A DNA stretch of 64,000 nucleotides from Spirosoma endbachense (GCF_010233585.1 NZ_CP045997.1:9077487-9141486), one strand, 5' to 3'. Counted from the stretch's first letter, positions 1 through 8,223 are shown. Notes: generated by a model not told the origin, from the letters alone. Made by a program: numbers and translations.

Positions 1-1288
1 CTAATTTGTAGCGAATCGTATTTTCCTGCTGAACGTCATTCTCGTGGGTTTCCAATTTTAGCCAGCGTAATAAAAACGGCAGGCTAAGCCCTTGTAGAAT
101 CAACGTGGCTAGTATAACCGTGAAGGTAATAAACAATATTAAGCTCCTGTACGGAAATTCCATACCCGTTGAGAGGGTTAATGGGATCGCTAAAGCAGAG
201 GCCAGTGATACGACACCACGCATGCCACTCCACCCGACAATGAAGACCGCTTTCCACTCAAACCTGTCTTCATCAGGTGCTCGCCTGGGTTTAAGTAAGC
301 GGGTTAAATAGTTCACTGTGAACACCCAGAACAACCGAATGATAATAGTTACGAAACTGATAATGATCGCATAAAAAATAATGAGCGGGAAGGAATAACT
401 CTCTATCCCTTTGATTATTTGCGGTAACTGTAATCCGATTAAAATGAAGACAATTCCGTTCAGGAGAAAGACGAGAACAGACCAAACCGTTAACGACTGC
501 AAACGGGAGTTATAGGCGAAAATATCGGCAGATCGATAGGATATTAACAGTCCACCGCTAACCACTGCTAATACACCGGAAAAATGAAAGTGCTCGGCCG
601 TCAAATACATTAAATAGGGTGTAATCAACGTGAGTGCTGTGTCTGTGCTGGCCGTTGTCGGTAAGTTTTTATGGATTAAATAAACCAAATGGCCAATGGC
701 GAGGCCAATAACGACACCCATGATGACTACAGAGAAAAATCCTACTGCCGCATCCCAAAAAATAAACTGGCCTGTGAGGATACTAATCAGTGCAAACCGG
801 AAGACGATTAAACTGGTGGCATCATTTAGTAAACTTTCCCCATCCAAAATGGTGGTCACCCGCCGGGGAATCTTCAGTTTCTGTAGAACGGACGTAGCAG
901 CAATAGCATCAGGTGGTGAAATAATACTCCCTAATAAAAACCCGGCAGCCAATGAAAAATTGGGAATCAACCAATAAGAAACAAAGGCAATACCAGTAGC
1001 GGTAAAAATGACCAGGCCAACTGCTAAAGTGCATATGGATTGACGTAAATGCCAAAACTCGCTCCAGGCAGTATTCCAGGCAGCTGAGTAAAGTAATGGA
1101 GGCAAAAAGATGAGAAATATAATATCGGGCCTCATTCTCACCAGGGGAACCCCTGGAATGAAACTGATAATAAGCCCCGCAAGGACCAATACGATCGGGT
1201 AGGGGACTTTAAGTTTTTCACTTAAAAGCGCCAACATGGAAACAGCGAATAACATTGTCAGCACAAGGAGCAAATGGTTTTCTAGCAT
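1..1288 (-). CDS. Na+/H+ antiporter, CPA1 family (C-terminus cut by window edge)
   Basis: Inner-membrane cation/proton antiporter that exchanges Na+ (possibly K+) for H+. The minus-strand frame opens with ATG at 1286-1288 (MLENHLLLVLTMLFAVSML) and stays open to base 1, so at least 429 residues are present and the C-terminus lies outside. Many hydrophobic helices are visible. CPA1 landmarks include SPPDAIAATSV, DGESLLNDATSL with the conserved acidic residues of the ion path, PTTASTDTALTLITPYLM and FLLNGIVFILIGLQLP. It lies 117 bp downstream of an ECF sigma gene on the same strand and may be co-transcribed with it. Family is certain; ion preference is not readable from sequence. Confidence 0.9.
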   Translation of the reverse strand, partial: MLENHLLLVLTMLFAVSMLALLSEKLKVPYPIVLVLAGLIISFIPGVPLVRMRPDIIFLIFLPPLLYSAAWNTAWSEFWHLRQSICTLAVGLVIFTATGIAFVSYWLIPNFSLAAGFLLGSIISPPDAIAATSVLQKLKIPRRVTTILDGESLLNDATSLIVFRFALISILTGQFIFWDAAVGFFSVVIMGVVIGLAIGHLVYLIHKNLPTTASTDTALTLITPYLMYLTAEHFHFSGVLAVVSGGLLISYRSADIFAYNSRLQSLTVWSVLVFLLNGIVFILIGLQLPQIIKGIESYSFPLIIFYAIIISFVTIIIRLFWVFTVNYLTRLLKPRRAPDEDRFEWKAVFIVGWSGMRGVVSLASALAIPLTLSTGMEFPYRSLILFITFTVILATLILQGLSLPFLLRWLKLETHENDVQQENTIRYKL

Positions 1289-1405
1289 GGTGCAAACATC
1301 AACATGTTGGTAATTAAAAGGTTAGGCTGGATTCTGTACTAAAATATGACTACTCTTTTAATTAAAAAACAGGACATAGTTGCTGAATCAGCAAATCTGC
1401 CCGGC

Positions 1406-1981
1406 TCAATCTGCCTGCTTCGCATACAGTTTATTAAGCTTTGTTCTGGCCCTTTTAAGCCGCATTTTTACGGCACTGGCCGAAAGCATAAACCGAGCCT
1501 GGATGTGTTCAATGGATTGACCATCGCGATATTTGAGATATAACATGATTCTATCCGTTTCTGGAATACTACTAATCAGCGCCAGCATCCTGCTTTCTGC
1601 CGGGTCCTGCAGGCTTGTACTTTCCTCAAATGTTATTGCGAAATCACCTGCACTCCCCTCATGATTTTCATTGAGTTGGGAGGTTGGCAGACGCTTTGAA
1701 TTCCGGAAAAACTCCCGATAGTGATTGTAAGTAATCGTGTATAGCCAGGTAGAAAAGGATGATAGCTCCCTGAAGGAATGCAGGTGGTCAAATGCTTTTA
1801 ATAAGATATCCTGTGCGAGATCAAACGCGAGGTCCGAATCCTGGCAAAGGGAAAGACATTTATTGTATACTTTTGGGTAGTATCGTTGGTATAGTACGCT
1901 CATCCCCAATTGGTTACCCATACGATGTTGCTGAACCCAGTAATCATCACCCGTAGTTAAAGTAAGCTGGTCAATTTTCAT
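1406..1981 (-). CDS. RNA polymerase sigma-70 factor, ECF subfamily
   Basis: Alternative sigma factor of 191 residues, normal for the family. Region 2 is at about residues 26-95, with the helix containing DLAQDILLKAFDHLHSF and the -10 recognition stretch STWLYTITYNHYREFFR. Region 4 is at about 135-185, with IPETDRIMLYLKYRDGQSIEHI followed by a helix-turn-helix ending SASAVKMRLKRARTKL. No anti-sigma gene is adjacent: upstream is a 630-bp gap and downstream, on the same strand, the Na+/H+ antiporter. Regulation is therefore unknown. The TAGGGG-N16-TGTC promoter seen at 52-57 kb is not found in front of it. Confidence 0.9.
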   Translation of the reverse strand: MKIDQLTLTTGDDYWVQQHRMGNQLGMSVLYQRYYPKVYNKCLSLCQDSDLAFDLAQDILLKAFDHLHSFRELSSFSTWLYTITYNHYREFFRNSKRLPTSQLNENHEGSAGDFAITFEESTSLQDPAESRMLALISSIPETDRIMLYLKYRDGQSIEHIQARFMLSASAVKMRLKRARTKLNKLYAKQAD

Positions 1982-2612
1982 GGTAGTAATTGGTTTAATT
2001 GATAAGGAACTGTCAATCCAGGTGGCAAAGGCTTCAGACTGGCCAAAATGATACCGCTACCCTGAAATAGGGCTTGCAGTCAGTTGCCGCTTTATTTGTT
2101 TAGTGCGTATTCTTAAAAGTCCACCCTGTTCGCCAGACGCTTGAAGTGGTCCGAACAGGTATCTGATTCTGACACTTTTTCCTGAATCGTTTTTCTTCGA
2201 TTCACGCTTTTCTAACTCCTGTTCATGGTTCAGTTGGGGGTAGTCGAAAAGTGTGCCAGATCCCGAATTCGCTACCAATTTGGTGTGAAAACCCTCTTTA
2301 TTCGCTCAGAAACGGCTTTCCTGAAAGCTTCGACTTATCGCTTAGCGAAGCAAGAGTCTATAAACTCCAATCACATGGAGTTTATAGGCTACGATGACTC
2401 CATGTGATTGGAGATGGTGGCTGGTAGTTCACAGCGAAGCCAGATTTTGGCGGTTAATCGGTCAATTTGCTTTAGTCTGGCCAGTCGACAAAAGCTTCAA
2501 TGGGGGCGCTTACTGTGCCCTTGTGGGCCAATTATTTTTTAACGACTACCGTGTGACCAAGGCAATGAGCCTGCATCTATAGGGGCATCAAACCAGTTTA
2601 AAATCTCTCAAC
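1982..2612. other. 631-bp intergenic region without a convincing gene
   Basis: Separates the minus-strand sigma gene from the plus-strand epoxide hydrolase gene. The open frames here are short, overlap each other on both strands and show no recognisable motif, so none is called. The only structure seen is a cluster of overlapping hairpins at about 2327-2413, listed separately. Promoters for both flanking genes should lie here, but no clear -33/-7 pair stood out. Confidence 0.6.
2327..2413. repeat. Overlapping, mutually exclusive hairpins
   Basis: Three inverted repeats are packed together. GCTTCG (2327-2332) pairs with CGAAGC (2346-2351). CTATAAACTCC (2358-2368) pairs with 2377-2387 across an 8-nt loop. 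ACTCCATG-type arms at 2365-2381 and 2397-2413 form a perfect 17-bp stem with a 15-nt loop. The second and third share bases 2365-2368 and 2377-2381, so only one can form at a time. Such competing stems resemble an attenuator or anti-attenuator, but they could equally be a remnant of a palindromic repeat. The next gene begins 200 bp downstream. Confidence 0.5.
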
Positions 2613-3905
2613 ATGATAAAAGTATTGTTTGCTCCTCTTTTAGCCGCAGCGGGTGGCTTTGGCCTTGCGGTTCAGGATACCCCAGGCAATGCCCAGATCA
2701 GACAGTCGGTCAAAGACCCGGTGGTCTCCGATGCGGTCCGACCTTTTCACATCAACGTTCCCGAAGTTGAACTGGGTGAACTCCGCCGACGCGTGTTGGC
2801 CACTCGATGGCCCGAGCGGGAAACAGTTACGGATCAATCTCAGGGTGTAAAACTGGATAAGATTCAGGCACTTGTTCATTACTGGGGAACCGGCTATAAC
2901 TGGCGTAAGGCAGAAAAGAAATTAAATGCGCTGCCTCAATTCGTTACAACGATTGACGGACTCGACATTCAGTTTGTGCATGTCCGCTCTAAACATCCCA
3001 ACGCACTACCCCTCATTATGACTCATGGCTGGCCAGGTTCCATATTCGAGCTTATCAAAGTAATTGGTCCGCTCACCGACCCCACCGCATACGGTGGCCG
3101 TGCAGAGGACGCATTTGATTTGGTTCTGCCCTCCATGCCGGGTTATGGATTTTCGGAAAAACCGAAGGGTACTGGCTGGGATGCAGATCGCATTGCAAAA
3201 GCCTGGGCTGTACTGATGAAACGATTGGGCTATAAGCACTATGTGTCTCAGGGTGGTGATTGGGGTTCGGTGGTTGCCGATAAGATGGCGCATCAGAAGC
3301 CAGCCGGATTGCTGGGTATCCACGTCAATATGCCAGCCACCGTGCCAGCAGACGTAGCAAAAGCCCTCAACGATGGCGATCCGGCTCCTGCCGGATTGTC
3401 TGATAAAGAGAAAGCCGCATTCAAGTCTCTCAATTATTTATACACAAAAGGCAGTGGGTACGCTGCCATGATGGTGACCCGACCGCAAACTCTGGGCTAT
3501 GGACTAACGGATTCACCGGCAGGTCTCGCAGCTTTTTTCTATGATAAGTTCAATGAGTGGACGTATAGCGGTGGAGATGCTGATAAAGCATTTACAAAAG
3601 ATGAGATGCTCGATGATATTACACTCTACTGGCTGACCAATACGGCTGTCTCTTCCGCCCAGCTTTACTGGGAAAATAACGCCAACAACTTCAACGCCGT
3701 GGATATTTCGATTCCTGCTGCTATAACAGTCTTTCCCGGAGAAATCTACCAGGCGCCACGAAGCTGGGCCGAGCGTAGTTATCACAAACTCATCTATTTC
3801 AATGAGGTCGATAAAGGTGGTCACTTTGCTGCCTGGGAACAACCGGAGCTCTTTTCGGCCGAACTCCGGGCTGCGTTTAAATCATTGCGTGGCGTAACGA
3901 ATTAG
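2613..3905 (+). CDS. Exported epoxide hydrolase (EHN + alpha/beta-hydrolase), copy 1
   Basis: Opens epoxides to diols through an aspartyl ester intermediate. A hydrophobic N-terminus (about 1-20) suggests export. The EHN domain characteristic of microsomal-type epoxide hydrolases spans about residues 42-150, with RPFHINVP and ATRWPERETVTDQSQG. The oxyanion motif HGWPGS is at 138-143, nucleophile Asp216 lies in QGGDWG, and the catalytic His404 in GGHFAAWEQPE. A close paralogue lies at 13177-14508, sharing long identical stretches such as VRSKHPNALP and AEDAF. It is followed 66 bp later by another exported alpha/beta hydrolase. The physiological substrate is unknown. Confidence 0.9.
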   Translation: MIKVLFAPLLAAAGGFGLAVQDTPGNAQIRQSVKDPVVSDAVRPFHINVPEVELGELRRRVLATRWPERETVTDQSQGVKLDKIQALVHYWGTGYNWRKAEKKLNALPQFVTTIDGLDIQFVHVRSKHPNALPLIMTHGWPGSIFELIKVIGPLTDPTAYGGRAEDAFDLVLPSMPGYGFSEKPKGTGWDADRIAKAWAVLMKRLGYKHYVSQGGDWGSVVADKMAHQKPAGLLGIHVNMPATVPADVAKALNDGDPAPAGLSDKEKAAFKSLNYLYTKGSGYAAMMVTRPQTLGYGLTDSPAGLAAFFYDKFNEWTYSGGDADKAFTKDEMLDDITLYWLTNTAVSSAQLYWENNANNFNAVDISIPAAITVFPGEIYQAPRSWAERSYHKLIYFNEVDKGGHFAAWEQPELFSAELRAAFKSLRGVTN

Positions 3906-3971
3906 TACATGAAGCAGCCGCTTACGCTACCTGATGTCGGCAGCAAAAACGAATTATAAAACGCAAAAATC

Positions 3972-4724
3972 ATGAACAGGCTATTACTTGGGCTTTACTT
4001 GTCGGTCACATTCATTCTGAGCACTAGGACGCAGGCACAGGTGAAAAACATTGTACTGGTTCACGGGGCCTTTGCCGACGGATCCGGCTATCAAAAGTTG
4101 TATACTATTTTAAACGGTCATGGCTATAAGGTCAGTATCGTTGGTAATCCGAATACGGGGGTGGAAGATGATCTGGCCGCCACCAAAAGGATATTGGATC
4201 GACAGGAAGGGCCTGTCATTCTGGTTGGGCATTCGTATGGTGGAGCGATCATTACGCTGGCCGGGAATTCGCCAAATGTTGTCGGTCTAGTCTACATAGC
4301 CGCATTTTCCCCTGATGAAGGAGAATCGCTCGGACAATTACTAAGTACTTATCCAGCTGATCCTAAGTCCGGAATACTTCCTCCGGTAGATGGGTTTGTC
4401 TGGTATGATCAGGCGAAATTCCATGCTGGTTTTTGCGCTGATCTGCCAAATGAAGTAGCTGAATACATGTATGCTTCTCAGGTTCCAGTGGCCGTATCTG
4501 CCTTTACGCATGTATTCAAGAATGTCGCCTGGAAAACGAAGCCAACCTGGCACATTGTTGCCACAGAAGATCATTCTATACCACCAGATCTAGAGCGGTT
4601 CATGGGCAAACGAACAGGTGGTACCGTTTCGGAGATCAAAGGAAACCACGTAATCTTTATTTCACAACCAAAAGCGGTTGCTGCAATCATAGAAACGGCG
4701 GCTAAGCATTCCTTGCTGAAATAA
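3972..4724 (+). CDS. Exported alpha/beta-fold hydrolase (EstC/salicylate-esterase-like)
   Basis: Small serine hydrolase of 250 residues with a signal peptide (about 1-22, ending TQAQ). The core begins NIVLVHGAFADGSGY, giving the HGAFADGS oxyanion loop of this subfamily. The nucleophile elbow is GHSYGG (Ser at about 87), and GNHVIFISQP near the C-terminus supplies the catalytic His. These features fit the plant-esterase/EstC-like branch acting on small esters; the substrate cannot be told. It follows the epoxide hydrolase on the same strand and precedes a Tat-exported thioredoxin-like gene by 70 bp, suggesting a periplasmic detoxification set. Confidence 0.85.
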   Translation: MNRLLLGLYLSVTFILSTRTQAQVKNIVLVHGAFADGSGYQKLYTILNGHGYKVSIVGNPNTGVEDDLAATKRILDRQEGPVILVGHSYGGAIITLAGNSPNVVGLVYIAAFSPDEGESLGQLLSTYPADPKSGILPPVDGFVWYDQAKFHAGFCADLPNEVAEYMYASQVPVAVSAFTHVFKNVAWKTKPTWHIVATEDHSIPPDLERFMGKRTGGTVSEIKGNHVIFISQPKAVAAIIETAAKHSLLK

Positions 4725-4794
4725 ATCATAGAACACAGAATCTAACCTGCCCTTACCCATTGGACAGACTAGATTTCAAACAGAGAAACAGGTT

Positions 4795-5886
4795 ATGTTT
4801 GACAATCTCAACTATGATCGCCGTCGTTTTTTAGGCACGGCGGCCATGACCCTGGCAGCCACCCAGTTTGGTATGACGAATGTCGGTGGGCAAGAGCTGA
4901 CACCCAAAGCGGTTCAGTTACCCACCGAACGAGCATTAGTATCTATTCGGAACGCAACCACCTGGCTTAATTCAACACCGCTGACGGCTGCCGACATACG
5001 AGGGAAAGTTGTCCTGATTGACTTCTGGACCTACACCTGCATCAATTGGTTACGTACCCTTCCCTATGTTAGAGCATGGGCTAATAAATACAAAGATCAG
5101 GGGTTGGTGGTGATCGGGGTACACACACCAGAGTTCGCTTTTGAGAAAAACGTTGAGAATGTGAGAAGAGCTGCCAAAGACATGCGGGTTGATTATCCGA
5201 TTGCGGTAGACAATGGCTATATGATCTGGAATGCGTTCGAGAACCGGTATTGGCCAGCTCTTTACTTCATTGATGGGCAAGGGCAAATCCGGGATCATCA
5301 ATTCGGAGAGGGGGACTATGAACGGGCAGAACGCATCATTCAGCAGTTGCTAAAGGAAGCTGGAACAGGCGGTACTCAACAGGAGTTGACTGCCATCGAA
5401 GCAAGCGGGGCAGAAGTGGCTGCCGATTGGGGTAGCTTAAAGTCGCCGGAAAACTACCTTGGTTATGACCGTACGGAGAACTTTGCGTCTCCCGGTGGCG
5501 CCGTTTTGGATAAGCGACACGTTTATGAATTGCCCAAAAAGCTGAAGCTTAATCAGTGGGCACTTTCGGGTGATTGGACGGTAGAAAAACAGGCGATTAC
5601 GCTCAACAAGGCACAGGGGCGAATCGCGAATCGTTTTCACGCCCGCGATCTTCATCTCGTCATAGGGCCTTCTGCATCAGATAAGCCGGTGCGATTTCGT
5701 GTACTCATTGATGGACTGCCACCCGTTGCTGCGCACGGTGTTGACGTTGATAATCAAGGGTATGGCATGGTCACTGAACAGCGGCTGTATCAATTGATCC
5801 GGCAGCCAAAACCCATCGCTGACCGGCAATTCGAGATTGAATTTTTAGACTCAGGTGTGGACGCTTTTGCATTCACATTCGGCTGA
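4795..5886 (+). CDS. Tat-exported thioredoxin-like protein (DipZ C-terminal type)
   Basis: Predicted periplasmic redoxin-fold protein of 363 residues. The start carries a twin-arginine signal, DRRRFLGTAAM at residues 8-18. A TlpA/AhpC-type redoxin domain follows (about 55-190), with LIDFWTYTCINWLRTLPY, VIGVHTPEF and WPALYFIDGQG. Only the first active-site Cys (Cys82) is kept; the partner position is Trp85, giving C-x-x-W instead of CxxC, so disulfide exchange in the usual way is unlikely. Residues 210-363 form a beta-rich C-terminal domain as in the periplasmic part of DipZ. The reaction is unknown. Confidence 0.8.
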   Translation: MFDNLNYDRRRFLGTAAMTLAATQFGMTNVGGQELTPKAVQLPTERALVSIRNATTWLNSTPLTAADIRGKVVLIDFWTYTCINWLRTLPYVRAWANKYKDQGLVVIGVHTPEFAFEKNVENVRRAAKDMRVDYPIAVDNGYMIWNAFENRYWPALYFIDGQGQIRDHQFGEGDYERAERIIQQLLKEAGTGGTQQELTAIEASGAEVAADWGSLKSPENYLGYDRTENFASPGGAVLDKRHVYELPKKLKLNQWALSGDWTVEKQAITLNKAQGRIANRFHARDLHLVIGPSASDKPVRFRVLIDGLPPVAAHGVDVDNQGYGMVTEQRLYQLIRQPKPIADRQFEIEFLDSGVDAFAFTFG

Positions 5887-6065
5887 TTCGATCGACTCAC
5901 AGTGAATGGAAACTTAGGCGGCCGACGACACATCGTATGCTCAGCGTTTTTGGGTAAACGTATGCCCCGGATTATAAAAAGTGCTGGCCACAACCTACCC
6001 AGGGAAGGTCCTGAAGACCTTGTATAAGCCGTAATCAATCCCGATGGTTTCAGTCAATAACCTGC

Positions 6066-6108
6066 GTACTCGTTAGGTGATGGGTAGGTCAATTATCTAA
6101 ACGAGTAC
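6066..6108. promoter_or_regulatory. 9-bp inverted repeat before the DUF2798 gene
   Basis: GTACTCGTT (6066-6074) is repeated as its exact complement AACGAGTAC at 6100-6108, with a 25-nt spacer, ending 14 bp before the ATG at 6123. Placement suggests an operator or leader hairpin for that gene. A smaller hairpin (AAGGTC/GACCTT, 6005-6021) lies upstream and may be linked to the end of the preceding gene. No regulator is assigned. Confidence 0.35.
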
Positions 6109-6122
6109 AACTAAACCGAGTC

Positions 6123-6359
6123 ATGAAACAAAAAATTGCTTTCGCTCTTATCATGGGATTCATTACTACAGGCTCCATCTCGTTTACGCTGGTTAGCCTG
6201 AATATTGGATTTACTAAAGCATTTCTGGGAAACTGGTTTCGGTCCTGGCTGATTGCCTACGTAGTCGTCGTTCCGGTTATAGTGCTGTTTGGCTCCTGGG
6301 TACAGGCACTAATCGCTTATTTATTTAAAGAAAAACCATTGGTTCCCCGTGAGGATTAA
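6123..6359 (+). CDS. DUF2798 small membrane protein
   Basis: Protein of 78 residues with two predicted transmembrane helices (about 6-30 and 42-68) joined by the segment FLGNWFRSWLIAY. The pattern of a first helix with GF.TT.SIS, the central NWFRSW and a second helix with VVVPV matches DUF2798 proteins, which have no established function. It stands alone between the redoxin gene and the YceI operon. A 9-bp inverted repeat precedes it. Confidence 0.75.
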   Translation: MKQKIAFALIMGFITTGSISFTLVSLNIGFTKAFLGNWFRSWLIAYVVVVPVIVLFGSWVQALIAYLFKEKPLVPRED

Positions 6360-6514
6360 GTGCCTCCCAAAAGAGATTGCTTGCCTTAATGAACATGGAT
6401 ACGAAGCATTAGTGAAACAATGTCCACAAGGGTATAATCTTGTTCCCCAAATTTAATAGCGGCTCATGTAGGCGTATATCACGAAACGCTGAGTCGCCTT
6501 TATCACGCCTGAAA

Positions 6515-6530
6515 TGTGATGTAAGTCACA
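6515..6530 (+). promoter_or_regulatory. CRP-type operator, distal site
   Basis: TGTGA (6515-6519), six bases, TCACA (6526-6530): an exact match to the TGTGA-N6-TCACA consensus recognised by CRP-family regulators, flanked by AAA on the left and ATT on the right as in strong enteric sites. Its centre is 37 bp upstream of the second site. Which Crp/Fnr protein binds here in this organism is inference; the only Crp/Fnr gene in this window (16917-17375) lacks a DNA-binding domain. Confidence 0.6.
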
Positions 6531-6551
6531 ATTAATCAGCTTTCTTCTGAA

Positions 6552-6567
6552 AGTGATGTAGATCACG
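6552..6567 (+). promoter_or_regulatory. CRP-type operator, proximal site
   Basis: GTGA (6553-6556), six bases, TCAC (6563-6566), with AGTGA and TCACG as full half-sites. It is the second of two CRP-like palindromes before the YceI gene. If the AACTTTGC element at about 6589-6596 is the Bacteroidetes -7 box, the start would be near 6600, placing this site at about -41 and the distal one at about -78. Those are class II and class I activator positions. The transcription start is inferred, not shown. Confidence 0.55.
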
Positions 6568-6623
6568 TAATCCACCCGATTGCGCGAAACAACTTTGCAT
6601 TGTTCTTTTAAACTATAAAAAAA

Positions 6624-7175
6624 ATGGATATTCAACAGTTCAATATCAATGGCGCCCAAAGCACGATTGACTGGGTCGGCCGTAAAGTAACCGGTGCGCA
6701 TAATGGCACAATTGCGATCAAGGAAGGAGCATTACTTTTTCGTGATGACGAGCTTACCGGCGGGAGATTTGTCATTGACACCCGGTCTATCAAAATCCTC
6801 GACGTTACCGATCCGGCCACGAATGCACAGTTTGCCGGCCACCTGGCTTCCGATGACTTTTTTAGTTCAGAGCAGTACCCAGAAGCCACCTTTGAAATCA
6901 GCCAGGTTGAACCCCGCGAAAACGGTTCCTATCACGTTGAGGGCAAACTGACAATTAAAGGAATTACGCATCCCTCCAATTTTGATGCACTAGTGAATCG
7001 GTCGGGTAATTCGGCTACTGCTACAGGTAAAATCACCATAGACCGGACGAAGTACGGCATAAAGTTCCGCTCCTCCAGATTCTTCCAAAACCTGGGCGAT
7101 AACCTGATCTATAACAATTTTGATCTGAATATCAGATTGACTGCCGAAGCGATAACCCAGCTAGCTCACGCCTAA
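6624..7175 (+). CDS. YceI-family lipid-binding protein
   Basis: Protein of 183 residues forming a YceI lipocalin-like barrel, a family that binds isoprenoids or amphipathic molecules. Visible landmarks are STIDWVGRKVTGAHNGTI, the FVIDTRSI strand, HLASDDFFSSEQYPEATFEI and KLTIKGITHP. There is no signal peptide: the protein begins directly with the barrel, so a cytoplasmic location is likely, unlike many YceI proteins. It is the first gene of a tight run with the tautomerase (11-bp gap) and SDR (12-bp gap). Two CRP-type operators upstream suggest cyclic-nucleotide or Fnr-type control of the operon. Confidence 0.9.
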   Translation: MDIQQFNINGAQSTIDWVGRKVTGAHNGTIAIKEGALLFRDDELTGGRFVIDTRSIKILDVTDPATNAQFAGHLASDDFFSSEQYPEATFEISQVEPRENGSYHVEGKLTIKGITHPSNFDALVNRSGNSATATGKITIDRTKYGIKFRSSRFFQNLGDNLIYNNFDLNIRLTAEAITQLAHA

Positions 7176-7186
7176 TTAGTCCGGCC

Positions 7187-7405
7187 ATGCCATACGTAAA
7201 AATTGAAGTGACTCGCGAAGGTGTTACCCGCCAACAGAAACAGGAACTGATCAAAGGGGTAACAGATCTGATTACTACTGTGCTCAATAAAGATCCCCAG
7301 CTGACGCACGTGGTTATCCAGGAAGTTGATCTGGACGATTGGGGGTATGCTGGTGAACAAACATCGGTTTTGAGAGAGCAGGGAATTACTGCCGACAGGC
7401 ATTAA
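7187..7405 (+). CDS. Tautomerase (4-oxalocrotonate tautomerase family)
   Basis: Protein of 72 residues beginning MPYVKIEVTREGVTRQQK. Pro2, exposed as the N-terminal residue after Met removal, is the catalytic base of this superfamily, which interconverts keto and enol forms. The remaining sequence (ELIKGVTDLITTVLNKDP, VVIQEVDLDDWGYAG) matches the family closely in length and order. It lies 11 bp after the YceI gene and 12 bp before the SDR gene, so the three are probably one transcript. The natural substrate is unknown. Confidence 0.9.
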   Translation: MPYVKIEVTREGVTRQQKQELIKGVTDLITTVLNKDPQLTHVVIQEVDLDDWGYAGEQTSVLREQGITADRH

Positions 7406-7417
7406 CCGGGTTCGGAC

Positions 7418-8152
7418 ATGAGAACGCAAACTGTAATCGTTACCGGTGCATCATCCGGTATCGGCAAAGAAGTTGCCCGCTACTTTCTCGAAAAAGGCGA
7501 CAATGTAGTGATCAACTCGGCAACGGCGTCAAAATTGGAAGAGACGTTTCGCGAGCTTGGTGGAGGACCTAATCTTGCCTGGGTAGTTGGAAATGTTAGC
7601 GATAAAGCAACGGGAGAGCTTCTGGTTAAAACGGCTGTTGAGCGATTCGGCTCTGCTGATATTCTGATCAACAATGCCGGCATCTACGAAACCAAGCCAT
7701 TTCTGGAAGTAGACGAGCCCTATCTAGATCGTTTTTTGAGCACCAACTTTAAAGGTACGTTTTTCACGACGCAGGCAGTGATTCCGCAAATGTTGAAACA
7801 GCATGACGGGGTTGTGATTAACATTGGTACACCGCTGGTCGAGCATGCTTTAGACGGTGCTCCATCCACGGCGCCTATTTCAAGCAAGGGCGCTATCCAT
7901 GCGCTGACGGTACAGTTGGCCGCTGAATTTGGCAGAGATAATATTCGCATCAATACCATTGCCCCCGGTCAGATTCGTACGCCTATGCATGGTGAAGACG
8001 CGGATAATGGAGCTGGCCTGCATCTGCTGAACCGGATTGGTGAAGCAGAAGAAGTAGCGCATATGGTGTACGCGATTGCCAAAAATAAGTTCGTCACAGG
8101 TGCCATCATCAATGTGGACGGTGGTATGGCCGCTGGCCATCATCTAAACTGA
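7418..8152 (+). CDS. SDR-family oxidoreductase lacking the catalytic Tyr
   Basis: Rossmann-fold protein of 244 residues. The cofactor loop TGASSGIG (residues 9-16) and the structural NNAG motif are present. The active-site region reads NIGTPLVEH followed later by APISSKGAIHAL. At the position of the YxxxK tyrosine there is Pro (PISSK), and Thr stands at the usual Ser position. The Lys is kept. It may use another acid/base or act as a binding protein. The C-terminal INVDGGMAAG is typical of SDRs. It is the third gene of the YceI-tautomerase run. Confidence 0.85.
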   Translation: MRTQTVIVTGASSGIGKEVARYFLEKGDNVVINSATASKLEETFRELGGGPNLAWVVGNVSDKATGELLVKTAVERFGSADILINNAGIYETKPFLEVDEPYLDRFLSTNFKGTFFTTQAVIPQMLKQHDGVVINIGTPLVEHALDGAPSTAPISSKGAIHALTVQLAAEFGRDNIRINTIAPGQIRTPMHGEDADNGAGLHLLNRIGEAEEVAHMVYAIAKNKFVTGAIINVDGGMAAGHHLN

Positions 8153-8223
8153 TTGAAAACTAGTTTGTATCCGCTTTAGCGCCCGGAACTTCTCCGGGTG
8201 CTAAAGTATAAATAGATATACCG

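Noticed and set aside
1380..1394. 15-bp palindrome TTGCTGAATCAGCAA after the ECF sigma gene
   Set aside because: Perfect but short, with no close T-run on the relevant strand; it could be chance and is not called as a terminator.
2057..2582. Three short open frames (2057-2278 minus, 2225-2407 plus, 2394-2582 plus)
   Set aside because: They overlap each other on opposite strands, cross the hairpin cluster and contain no recognisable motif.
2580..2605. TAGGGG upstream of the first epoxide hydrolase gene
   Set aside because: The element at the right distance is AATC, so it does not fit the ECF promoter pattern.
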